Shown here piece by piece: positions 1-5,965 of a stretch of 6,670 nt of DNA. This stretch comes from Opitutaceae bacterium (GTDB lineage: Bacteria; Verrucomicrobiota; Verrucomicrobiia; Opitutales; Opitutaceae): NCBI GenBank assembly GCA_020847775.1, contig JADLBI010000263.1, positions 1 through 6,670 of the forward strand, given 5' to 3'. Position 1 is the first letter of the stretch. Each line of letters begins with the position of its first letter. The position numbers and the translations under genes are program-made. The notes under the pieces were generated by a model that was not told the DNA's origin, did not search any database, and saw only the letters and a program-made list of their open reading frames with translations.

Positions 1-458
1 GCGCCATCGTGGACCCGTTGCTTCAGCCACTGGGTGGCGGATTCGTAATAATCCTGAAAACCGACCGCGACGAATTTCCCGGACTCGCTCGAGGCCCGGG
101 CGATCGCTTCGGCGTCGGCCAACGTGGCCGCCAGCGGTTTTTCCACGAGCACGTTTGCCCCCGCGCGCAAGGCCGCGATGGTCATCTCCGCATGCCAATG
201 GATGCCGGTTGGAATCATGCACAGGTCGATCCTCCCCCGCTCCTCCGCGAGCATGGTCCGGTAATCACCATAAATGGCGCCCCCCAGCCCGGTGAGTTCC
301 GCCACTATAGCGGCCTCTTCCTGCGCATTGATCACCACGGCGGCCACCAGCTTGATCTCCGACCGCGCCAAACTCTCGCGAATCAGTTGAAGATAAATCC
401 GTGCGTATCCAGACACGCCGATCAAGGCCACGCGGGGAACGGCGGATGTATTGTTCAT
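1..458 (-). CDS. Gfo/Idh/MocA family NAD(P)-dependent oxidoreductase, 3' part outside window
   Basis: The frame from the ATG at 458 stays open to the left edge, giving 152 complete codons with no stop; the C-terminal part is outside the window. The N-terminus (MNNTSAVPRVALIGVSGYAR) is a Rossmann beta-alpha-beta start with a G-x-x-G-Y form of the nucleotide-binding loop (residues 14-18). The family signature follows: PTGIHWHAEM at residues 83-92, then the EKP motif at 106-108, whose lysine contacts cofactor and substrate in known members. Members oxidise or reduce sugars, inositols and related polyols with NAD(P), usually in the cytoplasm. About half of a usual 330-400 residue protein is seen, all cofactor domain, so substrate cannot be assigned. 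No signal peptide and no strong ribosome binding site are visible. It is divergent from the esterase gene across roughly 170 bp. Family is secure; a role in sugar catabolism is inferred from the neighbours. Confidence 0.88.
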   Translation of the reverse strand, partial: MNNTSAVPRVALIGVSGYARIYLQLIRESLARSEIKLVAAVVINAQEEAAIVAELTGLGGAIYGDYRTMLAEERGRIDLCMIPTGIHWHAEMTIAALRAGANVLVEKPLAATLADAEAIARASSESGKFVAVGFQDYYESATQWLKQRVHDG

Positions 459-627
459 GGTGTGGGGAAATGGGGACACCGATCGCGAACGCGCTCAGCG
501 CCACACCCACTGCTACGCTCCCGGTTGAAGATCGATTCCATGAATTCCCTGACAGTCCGACGCGACGAGGCGTGCCGGGAGAATGTTGAATCTTGTGCAC
601 CCGCGTGATTGGCCTAGGCGTTGCGGC

Positions 628-1572
628 ATGACACATCTCCTGCCACTCGGTTTGATTTCGTCATTGCTGCTCAGCCAGGGACCCGCCCAATCCCCCGCCA
701 TTCCCCTCTGGCCCGAAGGCGTGCCCGGGGCCAAGCCCATCCCGGCGGAAACGGTGGAGAACGGGCGCATCTCGCATGTGTCCGAGCCCACCCTCACCGT
801 GGTCGCGCCCGCGGTGGATCGGGCCAACGGCACCGCTGTCATCGTCTGCCCCGGCGGCGGCTATCGTTACCTGTCCAATGAACGCGAAGGCATTCAATAC
901 GCCAACTGGCTCAGCCATCTCGGGGTCACGGCATTCATCCTGAAAAGTCGGCTCGATGATTTCGGCCATCCCGCGCCGTTGCAGGATGTGTTGCGCGCCA
1001 TTCGCCTCGTGCGTTCGCGCGCCGCCGAATTTGGCATCAATCCCGATCGCATCGGCGTCATCGGCAGCTCGGCGGGCGGCCACCTGGCGGCCAGCGCGGG
1101 CACCCTGTTTGACGATCCCGCCGGCCGCACCGGCGCGGCGCTCGACGCGGTCACCGCGCGGCCGGATTTCCTGATGCTCATCTACCCGGTCATCACGATG
1201 GCCGGCCCCTTCGCCCACGCCGGTTCGCGCGCCGCCCTGCTCGGTCCGCATCCCTCGGCGGAAATGGTCGCCGCGCTCTCCCTCGAAAAACGCGTGACCG
1301 CCGCGACCCCGCCCACCCTGCTCATCCACACACAGGCCGACAGCAATGTGCCCGCCGGGAACAGCCTGCTGTTTTACGAGGCGCTGAGCCGCGCCGGGGT
1401 GCCGGCCGAACTGCATGTGTTCGAGCGGGGCCCGCATGGTTTCGGCATGAGGCGGGGCTACGGCCCGGCCTCGGATTGGCCGGAACGCGCGGCGGAATGG
1501 CTGCGTGACCGCGGCCTGTTGACCCGCGCCGCGGCCAAGCCGGTTGACCTCCCCACTGTCCGCACGAAATAG
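628..1572 (+). CDS. Alpha/beta hydrolase, BD-FAE / acetylxylan-esterase-like, probably exported
   Basis: From the ATG at 628 this gives a 314-residue protein. It begins with a hydrophobic segment (MTHLLPLGLISSLLLSQGP), likely a signal peptide, followed by an LWPEGVPGA stretch common at the start of mature proteins of this type. The oxyanion-loop region is VIVCPGGGYRYLS. The nucleophile elbow GSSAGGH puts the catalytic Ser at 148, with Asp 238 in ADSNVP and His 270 in GPHGFG completing the triad. Such enzymes (COG0657, BD-FAE) remove acetyl or feruloyl esters from plant polysaccharides; the exact ester is not readable here. An in-frame ATG at 583 would add 15 residues. I prefer 628 because codons 583-627 look unlike the rest of the gene (many T-ending codons, AGG). 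However, the short form has no Arg or Lys before its hydrophobic core and the long form does, so 583 stays possible. GH51 arabinofuranosidase follows after 68 bp, supporting a hemicellulose role. Confidence 0.88.
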   Translation: MTHLLPLGLISSLLLSQGPAQSPAIPLWPEGVPGAKPIPAETVENGRISHVSEPTLTVVAPAVDRANGTAVIVCPGGGYRYLSNEREGIQYANWLSHLGVTAFILKSRLDDFGHPAPLQDVLRAIRLVRSRAAEFGINPDRIGVIGSSAGGHLAASAGTLFDDPAGRTGAALDAVTARPDFLMLIYPVITMAGPFAHAGSRAALLGPHPSAEMVAALSLEKRVTAATPPTLLIHTQADSNVPAGNSLLFYEALSRAGVPAELHVFERGPHGFGMRRGYGPASDWPERAAEWLRDRGLLTRAAAKPVDLPTVRTK

Positions 1573-1589
1573 CGCGCGCGCTTGACCCG

Positions 1590-1609
1590 GCGCGCCTTAC
1601 GGTGCGCGC
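1590..1609 (+). other. Possible GC-rich hairpin before the GH51 gene
   Basis: GCGCGC at 1590-1595 can pair with GCGCGC at 1604-1609 around an 8-base loop, 31 bp before the GH51 start. A further GCGCGC run at 1573-1580 could compete as an alternative partner. No T-run follows, so it does not look like an intrinsic terminator. In DNA this rich in GC, such short pairings arise easily by chance. Confidence 0.2.
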
Positions 1610-1640
1610 TCGAAGCGAAACCCCATCCCTCCCACGTCCC

Positions 1641-3125
1641 ATGTCCCACGCCACGCTTGTCCTCCGGGCCGACCGCGCCGGTCCCGTCATCAATCGCAAC
1701 ATCTACGGCCACTTCGCCGAGCATCTCGGCCGTTGCATTTACGAAGGCCTCTGGGTCGGGCCCGATTCGCCCATCCCCAACACCCGCGGCATCCGCCACG
1801 ACGTGCTCGCCGCGTTGAAAAAACTGCGGATCCCCGTGCTGCGCTGGCCGGGCGGCTGCTTCGCCGACGAGTATCATTGGCGGGACGGCATCGGCCCGCG
1901 CGAAACCCGCCCCTCCATGATCAACACGCATTGGGGCGCCGTGGTGGAGAACAACCATTTCGGCACGCACGAGTTCATGGACCTCGTCGAACAGCTCGGC
2001 TGCGAGGCCTACATCTGCGGCAATGTCGGCAGCGGCTCCGTGCGCGAGATGATGGAATGGGTCGAGTATCTCACCTCCGACGCCAAATCGCCCATGGCCG
2101 ATCTGCGCCGCGCGAATGGCCGCGACGCCGCGTGGCGCGTCAAATACTTCGGCGTCGGCAACGAAAGCTGGGGCTGCGGCGGCAACATGCGGCCTGAATA
2201 CTACGCCGACCAATACCGCCGCTATAACACCTTCGTTAAAAACTATCAGCCCGAGCAACCGGTTTACCGCGTCGCCTGCGGCGCCAACGCTTTCGACTAC
2301 CTCTGGACCGAGGTGCTGATGCGCGAGGCCGCGCCGCTGATGAACGGCCTCTCGCTGCACTATTACACGCTGCCGAAGGACGATTGGCGCCACAAGGGCT
2401 CGGCCACCGATTTCGCGGAGGACGAGTGGTTCATCACCCTCCAAAAAACCCTCCGCATGGAGGAGCTGCTCACCAAGCACGGCGCGATCATGGATCAACA
2501 CGACCCGCAAAAGCGCGTCGGCCTGATCGTGGACGAATGGGGCACTTGGTATGATGTCGAACCGGGCACCAACCCGGGCTTCCTTTACCAACAAAACACC
2601 CTGCGCGACGCCATCGTCGCCGGGCTCAATTTCCACCTCTTCCACGCGCACGCCGACCGTGTCGTCATGGCCAACATCGCGCAGACCATCAACGTGCTCC
2701 AGGCGATGGTCCTGACCGATGGCGCGAAAATGCTGCTCACGCCGACCTACCACGTCTTCGAGATGTTCAAGGTTCACCAAGACGCCACCGTCCTGCGCGC
2801 CGACCTCATTTCGCCCGACTCCGCATTCGGCGATCAACACATCCCCGCCATCAGCGCGTCCGCCTCGCGCGACGCCGCCGGCCAGGTGCACCTCTCGCTC
2901 GTCAACACGCATCCGCGCGACGCCGTCACGATCGCCACGACCATCACCGGCCACGCCGCGAAATCCGTCTCCGGCCGCGTGCTCACCGCAGACGCGATGA
3001 ACACCCACAACACTTTCGCCGCCTCCGACGCCATCGCGCCGCAGCCCTTCGACGGCGCGAAACTGCGCGGCGACGAGTTAAGCGTCACCTTGCCGGCAAA
3101 ATCTGTCGTCGTGCTCGCGTTGTGA
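1641..3125 (+). CDS. abfA: GH51 alpha-L-arabinofuranosidase, intracellular type
   Basis: The product is 494 residues from the ATG at 1641, close to the roughly 500 of typical bacterial intracellular GH51 enzymes. It releases terminal alpha-L-arabinofuranosyl residues from arabinan, arabinoxylan or arabino-oligosaccharides by a retaining mechanism. The TIM barrel occupies most of the protein. The N-terminal motif IYGHFAEHLGRCIYEGLWVG (residues 21-40) and LRWPGGCFADEYHW (67-80) are GH51 hallmarks. The acid/base is Glu175 in GVGNESWGCGG, and the nucleophile is Glu299 in LIVDEWGTWYD. From about residue 385 a beta-rich C-terminal domain follows, ending in SVTLPAKSVVVLAL. There is no signal peptide, so it probably acts in the cytoplasm on imported oligosaccharides. 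An upstream in-frame GTG at 1602 would add 13 unconserved residues and is less likely. The gene lies 68 bp after the esterase; cotranscription is possible but unproven. Confidence 0.96.
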   Translation: MSHATLVLRADRAGPVINRNIYGHFAEHLGRCIYEGLWVGPDSPIPNTRGIRHDVLAALKKLRIPVLRWPGGCFADEYHWRDGIGPRETRPSMINTHWGAVVENNHFGTHEFMDLVEQLGCEAYICGNVGSGSVREMMEWVEYLTSDAKSPMADLRRANGRDAAWRVKYFGVGNESWGCGGNMRPEYYADQYRRYNTFVKNYQPEQPVYRVACGANAFDYLWTEVLMREAAPLMNGLSLHYYTLPKDDWRHKGSATDFAEDEWFITLQKTLRMEELLTKHGAIMDQHDPQKRVGLIVDEWGTWYDVEPGTNPGFLYQQNTLRDAIVAGLNFHLFHAHADRVVMANIAQTINVLQAMVLTDGAKMLLTPTYHVFEMFKVHQDATVLRADLISPDSAFGDQHIPAISASASRDAAGQVHLSLVNTHPRDAVTIATTITGHAAKSVSGRVLTADAMNTHNTFAASDAIAPQPFDGAKLRGDELSVTLPAKSVVVLAL

Positions 3126-3205
3126 ACGCGGCGCCCCGTTTCGCGCGAGAATTCCGCGGTGGATTCGGATGGCTTTGCGCGCGTTTGCCCTTACTCCCCT
3201 AGCCC

Positions 3206-3895
3206 GTGAGCAAAACCACCCTCGTTCTCTGGGATATTGATGGCACGATCATCGTGTCGCACGGCGCCGGCGTGCGCGCGATGGAGCGTGGCTTCACCAA
3301 ACGCTTCGGTCTGCCCTGCGACCTGCGCCAGATTGATTGGGCGGGCCGCACCGATAGTTGGATCACCAGCACGGTGCTCCAGCACCACGGCCTGCCGGTC
3401 ACGCCGGAGAACATCCAAGCCTATCTCGAAGCCTACCTCGAAACCCTGCCCCGCGAACTCGCCGCCGGGCCTCAAGGCGCCGTGTTGCCCGGCATCCGCG
3501 AATTGCTCGACACGCTGCATCACCATCCGCGCATCGCGCAAGGTCTGCTCACCGGCAATTTGCGCCGCGGCGCGCAGATCAAACTCACGCACTATCAGGC
3601 CTGGCACTACTTCGAATTCGGCGCCTTCGCCGACGATAGTCCGCGGCGCAACGACCTCGGCCCGCACGCCCTGCGCCGCGCGGGCGAACGCCACCAAGTC
3701 GCCTTCGCGCCGGCCAACACCTGGATCATCGGCGACACGCCGCACGACATCGCCTGCGGCAAAATCATCGGCGCGAACACCATCGCCGTCGCCACCGGGC
3801 TCTCCTCCCTGGCGGAATTGCAAGCGCACGAACCGACCGCCGCCTTCACCGATTTCAGCGACACCGCCGCCTTTCTGCGCACCATCGGCGCGTGA
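3206..3895 (+). CDS. HAD-superfamily hydrolase, phosphoglycolate-phosphatase type
   Basis: This 229-residue cytoplasmic protein has all four HAD motifs. Motif I is LWDIDGT, with nucleophile Asp10 and acid/base Asp12. Motif II is Thr116 in LLTGN. The likely motif III Lys is 126 in GAQIKL. Motif IV is GDTPHD with Asp177 and Asp181 for Mg2+. Residues 15-90 form a helical C1-type cap. Such enzymes dephosphorylate small phosphate esters, including 2-phosphoglycolate; the substrate cannot be named from sequence. The start is GTG at 3206: an in-frame TAG lies two codons upstream (3200-3202), and the next ATG would delete motif I. It is 80 bp downstream of the GH51 gene. It ends directly against the stop codon of the opposite-strand lipoprotein gene, with no base between. 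Confidence 0.92.
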   Translation: MSKTTLVLWDIDGTIIVSHGAGVRAMERGFTKRFGLPCDLRQIDWAGRTDSWITSTVLQHHGLPVTPENIQAYLEAYLETLPRELAAGPQGAVLPGIRELLDTLHHHPRIAQGLLTGNLRRGAQIKLTHYQAWHYFEFGAFADDSPRRNDLGPHALRRAGERHQVAFAPANTWIIGDTPHDIACGKIIGANTIAVATGLSSLAELQAHEPTAAFTDFSDTAAFLRTIGA

Positions 3896-4318
3896 TTATT
3901 TTTTCTCCACGCGCGCCTCGACCGCCGTGACCACGCCGCCCTCAAACACCACGCGTTGCGCGTCATCCATCCGGTCGTATTGCCGGTCATAAACCACGCC
4001 GCCGCCCAAGCCGCCGCCATAGCCGCCCGAGCCCATCCCCACGCCAATGGAGAACTGCGGCCGCCGGTCGAAATACGCCCACACCTCCGCCTCGCCCGCG
4101 CTCGTCTTGCGCGCATAGACCCGGTCCGGCGCGCCCAAGGCGATGCGCACTTGGTCGGGCGTGAAGCCCAAATCCACCCGTTCCGCGCGAATCGTGGCCT
4201 GCACTTGGGCCGGCCACGCGTCAAACACCGCCTGATTTTTGCTGATGCGATTCGCCACCGTTTCGCAGCCCGCCAAGAGCAACGCCGCCAGCAGCAAGGG
4301 AGTGAGGTATGTTTTCAT
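3896..4318 (-). CDS. Small lipoprotein with BamE/SmpA-like segment
   Basis: The 140-residue product begins MKTYLTPLLLAALLLAGCET, a lipoprotein signal peptide with lipobox LAGC and acylated Cys18. The mature protein should therefore be membrane-anchored, probably in the outer membrane or facing the periplasm. The segment GFTPDQVRIALGAPDRVYAR followed by EVWAYF resembles the repeat of the BamE/SmpA/OmlA fold (a G-x-x-x-x-x-V-x-x-x-L-G-x-P helix, then a W-Y strand). This suggests an envelope-assembly or small binding role, but it is far from proof. A glycine-rich stretch (GVGMGSGGYGGGLGGGVVYD) follows, then a charged tail ending VEARVEKK. The open frame extends upstream to an ATG at 4414, but that form would bury the signal peptide and overlap rpiB, so 4318 is chosen. 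It is divergent from rpiB over 73 bp. No strong ribosome binding site is seen. Confidence 0.85.
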   Translation of the reverse strand: MKTYLTPLLLAALLLAGCETVANRISKNQAVFDAWPAQVQATIRAERVDLGFTPDQVRIALGAPDRVYARKTSAGEAEVWAYFDRRPQFSIGVGMGSGGYGGGLGGGVVYDRQYDRMDDAQRVVFEGGVVTAVEARVEKK

Positions 4319-4391
4319 GGGGAGATGTGTTGCAGACCGAAACTGACTGACCCTCAATGACACTGCAAACCTCGAACCGTTCGACTCACGC

Positions 4392-4835
4392 ATGAAAACT
4401 TTCTCCATCGCCATCGGCTCCGATCACGCCGGCTACACCTACAAGGAAGCCATCAAGGCCATGATCCTCGCCGAGGGTCACACCGTGCGCGACTTCGGCA
4501 CCCATTCGACTGAGCGCTGCGATTACCCGGATTTCTGCTTCCCCGTCGCCCGCGCCGTCGCCGCCCGCGAATACGAACGCGGCATCGTGCTCGGCGGCTC
4601 CGGCAACGGCGAGGCCATGGCCGCCAACCGCGTCAAGGGCGTCCGCTGCGGCGTCTGCTGGAACGAGCAAGTCGCCATCTGGAATCGCGCCCACAACGAC
4701 GCCAACTGCCTCTCCCTCGGCGAACGCACCATCACGCAGGAAGAGGCACTCCACATCGTCCGCGTCTGGCTCGCCACCGAATTTGAAGGCGACCGCCACC
4801 TCCCCCGCATCCGTAAACTGGATAGCATGGCGTGA
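4392..4835 (+). CDS. rpiB: Ribose-5-phosphate isomerase B, Mycobacterium-type active site
   Basis: The 147-residue protein fits the RpiB/LacAB family, which interconverts ribose 5-phosphate and ribulose 5-phosphate in the non-oxidative pentose phosphate pathway. The N-terminus IAIGSDHAGYTYKEAI carries the Asp11-His12 pair. FGTHSTERCDYPDF and the phosphate-loop region GIVLGGSGNGEAMAANR follow, then RAHNDANCLSLGER (His101, Asn102, Arg112). Arg135 and Arg139 lie in RHLPRIRK. The Escherichia coli enzyme uses a Cys base in ICGTG; here that position is Gly. The GGSGNGE form instead places Glu74 where Mycobacterium tuberculosis RpiB has its catalytic Glu. Length and motifs are complete, so it should be active. 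Activity on other aldoses or ketoses (allose, for instance) cannot be excluded. The ATG at 4392 directly precedes the conserved first strand. A strong hairpin follows the stop. Confidence 0.94.
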   Translation: MKTFSIAIGSDHAGYTYKEAIKAMILAEGHTVRDFGTHSTERCDYPDFCFPVARAVAAREYERGIVLGGSGNGEAMAANRVKGVRCGVCWNEQVAIWNRAHNDANCLSLGERTITQEEALHIVRVWLATEFEGDRHLPRIRKLDSMA

Positions 4836-4844
4836 ACCCACTGG

Positions 4845-4868
4845 GAGCGCGGGCCGCTGGCCCGCCTC
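4845..4868. repeat. GC-rich palindromic element, REP-like, after rpiB
   Basis: GCGGGCC (4849-4855) and GGCCCGC (4859-4865) form a perfect 7-bp stem around the loop GCT. With one bulged C at 4848 the stem extends by GAG/CTC to 10 bp (4845-4868). There is no T-run after it, so it is not a standard intrinsic terminator, though it may stop or stabilise the rpiB transcript. The form GGGAGCGCGGGC-loop-GCCCGC resembles short palindromes I recall scattered between genes in verrucomicrobial genomes. Only one copy is in this window, so its repeat nature is inference. Confidence 0.5.
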
Positions 4869-4899
4869 TGTGCCCCACCGCTTGGCCTCAATAAATTGA

Positions 4900-4911
4900 T
4901 TTGACATTGAA
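4900..4911. promoter_or_regulatory. Putative MarR operator box 1
   Basis: TTTGACATTGAA fits the self-complementary pattern TTYRAYRTYRAA and covers the TTGACA -35 element, so a bound regulator would block RNA polymerase. The longer 18-mer 4898-4915 (GATTTGACATTGAATTAA) matches, in inverted orientation, the box before the DoxX gene at 15 of 18 positions. Assignment to the adjacent MarR protein is inference. Confidence 0.5.
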
Positions 4912-4929
4912 TTAAAAATACTTTGATAT
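4901..4929 (+). promoter_or_regulatory. Probable sigma70-type promoter of the MarR gene
   Basis: A perfect -35 hexamer TTGACA (4901-4906) sits in an AT-rich patch that contrasts with the surrounding GC-rich DNA. A 17-bp spacer leads to TGATAT (4924-4929), a weak -10 element. Transcription would start about 4936, only a few bases before the ATG at 4939, giving a leaderless or nearly leaderless mRNA; this agrees with the absence of a ribosome binding site. The -10 assignment is much less certain than the -35. Confidence 0.5.
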
Positions 4930-4933
4930 CGAA
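4922..4933. promoter_or_regulatory. Putative MarR operator box 2
   Basis: TTTGATATCGAA is a near-perfect palindrome (one imperfect base pair of six) and matches box 1 at 10 of 12 positions. It begins exactly 22 bp after box 1, about two helical turns, so two regulator dimers could sit on the same DNA face. It covers the candidate -10 element and ends 5 bases before the MarR start codon. Confidence 0.5.
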
Positions 4934-4938
4934 TCGTT

Positions 4939-5394
4939 ATGGGAACGCACTACCAAGGCACCAAGGCTGAGACCGACGCGCTAAACGCCTACATCAAGCT
5001 CATGCGCGCATCGGACAGCGTGACCGCCCGGATCCATGCTGTGCTGCCGACAGGACTCACTATCTCGCAGTTCGGCGCGTTGGAAACCTTGCTTCATCGC
5101 GGCCCCATGTGCCAATCCGATCTGGCTTCCAAGCTCCTCATGAGCGGTGGAAACATTACCTTGGTGGTTAGCAATTTGGAAAAATCTGGTTGGATTTCGC
5201 GCGAGCGCGACGCCAAGGACCGGCGCTTCATCACGGTCACGCTCACCGCACAAGGTCGCGCTTTTATTTCCGAGCTCTTTCCTCAAGTTGCCGCGGCCAT
5301 CACCACAGAATTCGGCGCGCTCACCCCGGCCGAGCAATTCACCCTTGGCTGGCTCTGCAAAAAGCTCGGTCTGGGCATCACCCCACGGGCCTAA
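4939..5394 (+). CDS. MarR-family transcriptional regulator, likely MhqR-like
   Basis: The 151-residue protein has the MarR winged-helix layout. The N-terminal dimer helix covers about residues 10-37, and LTISQFGALETL (40-51) begins the DNA-binding domain. Helix MCQSDLASKLL (57-67) and recognition helix GGNITLVVSNLEKSG (70-84) follow. The wing ISRERDAKDRRFITVTLT (86-103) carries the conserved D-x-x-D-R-R. C-terminal dimer helices run to about residue 145. MarR proteins are usually dimeric repressors released by phenolic or electrophilic ligands. The following DoxX and ring-cleaving dioxygenase genes parallel the mhqP and mhqO targets of Bacillus MhqR, so quinone or catechol sensing is inferred. 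Cys58 and Cys140 are present, but nothing shows they are redox switches. Two palindromic boxes in its own promoter suggest autoregulation. The ATG at 4939 is immediately preceded by the promoter region, leaving almost no leader. Confidence 0.92.
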   Translation: MGTHYQGTKAETDALNAYIKLMRASDSVTARIHAVLPTGLTISQFGALETLLHRGPMCQSDLASKLLMSGGNITLVVSNLEKSGWISRERDAKDRRFITVTLTAQGRAFISELFPQVAAAITTEFGALTPAEQFTLGWLCKKLGLGITPRA

Positions 5395-5435
5395 CCCAAC
5401 CACGCTCATTTGTTTCTTTTTCCACAACTCATTAA

Positions 5436-5447
5436 TTCAACATTAAA
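5436..5447. promoter_or_regulatory. Putative MarR operator box 3, before the DoxX gene
   Basis: TTCAACATTAAA fits the same palindromic pattern TTYRAYRTYRAA as the two boxes before the regulator, and it ends 11 bp before the DoxX start codon. On the opposite strand the surrounding 18-mer (5432-5449) matches 4898-4915 at 15 of 18 positions. Its presence in the 64-bp gap between regulator and DoxX genes suggests a second regulated promoter here. No convincing -35/-10 pair could be fixed, although the gap is AT-rich. Confidence 0.48.
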
Positions 5448-5458
5448 TCGTCATCATC

Positions 5459-5899
5459 ATGAACCCGAAAATCCAATCGTTCCTCAAAACCAATGCCCGC
5501 AATTGGGCTTTGTTGGCCCCGCGCCTCACCGTGGGCATCGTCATGGCGGCGCACGGCGCGCAAAAACTCTTTGGCTGGTTCGGCGGCTACGGCCTCGAAG
5601 GCACCGCCGGGTTTTTCGCTAATCAACTCGGCCTCACGCCCGGAGTGTTCTGGGCGGCTCTGGCTGGCGGCGGCGAATTCTTCGGCGGTCTGTTGTTGAT
5701 CATCGGACTGGCGACGCGTTTCGCGGCCCTGACCGTCGGCATCACCATGGCCGTCGCCATCACCACTGTGCACCACGGCGCATTCTTCGCTCCCGCCGGC
5801 ATGGAATACCCGCTCACCCTGCTCGCCGCTTCCAGCGCTTTCCTGATCGCTGGCGGCGGCGCCCTCTCCCTCGACGCCAGACTCTCCAACCAAAACTAA
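5459..5899 (+). CDS. DoxX-family integral membrane protein, MhqP-like
   Basis: The 146-residue protein has the DoxX pattern of four hydrophobic segments, at roughly residues 17-38, 62-84, 88-104 and 117-137. Between the first two lies the family-typical stretch AAHGAQKLFGWFGGYGLEGT, followed by FWAALAGGGEFFGGLLLIIGLATR with its conserved Gly-Glu pair. It should sit in the inner membrane. Biochemical function is not established for most of the family. Members include MhqP of the Bacillus MhqR regulon and proteins tied to thiol or redox stress, and a link to quinone or electrophile defence fits the neighbours here. The ATG at 5459 is the only reasonable start, after a short CAT repeat and without a clear ribosome binding site. 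The dioxygenase gene follows 66 bp downstream with no operator box of its own, consistent with cotranscription. Confidence 0.92.
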   Translation: MNPKIQSFLKTNARNWALLAPRLTVGIVMAAHGAQKLFGWFGGYGLEGTAGFFANQLGLTPGVFWAALAGGGEFFGGLLLIIGLATRFAALTVGITMAVAITTVHHGAFFAPAGMEYPLTLLAASSAFLIAGGGALSLDARLSNQN

Positions 5900-5965
5900 A
5901 CCCACACCCATTGGAGGTTTGTAGTCCATTAAACCACAAGCTTCCGAAAACCACTCCTTGTTATC

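Noticed and set aside
9..608. A plus-strand frame of 199 codons over the first gene
   Set aside because: The minus strand in this stretch encodes a clear Gfo/Idh/MocA N-terminus with its EKP motif. The plus-strand product shows no family features.
1582..1602. TTGACC as a -35 element before the GH51 gene
   Set aside because: No acceptable -10 element lies 15-19 bp downstream; the only AT-containing hexamer (TTACGG) is too close.
1458..3008. A 516-codon open frame on the minus strand, antisense to the GH51 gene
   Set aside because: The product is low-complexity and rich in Gly, Ala, Val, Arg, Asp and His with no recognisable family motif. The plus strand has complete GH51 motifs. Long antisense frames are common in DNA with strong C/G third-position bias.
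3237..3992. A 251-codon plus-strand frame overlapping the HAD gene
   Set aside because: Its product is made largely of Pro, Ser, Ala, Arg and Thr, typical of the shifted frame of a GC-rich gene. The HAD frame holds all catalytic motifs.
4330..4368. TTGCAG/CTGCAA inverted repeat in the gap between the lipoprotein gene and rpiB
   Set aside because: Only 6 bp per arm with a 27-base loop and no link to a regulator; not distinguishable from chance.
3896..4414. The longer lipoprotein start at 4414
   Set aside because: It would place 32 unconserved residues before an otherwise perfect lipoprotein signal peptide and overlap the start of rpiB.
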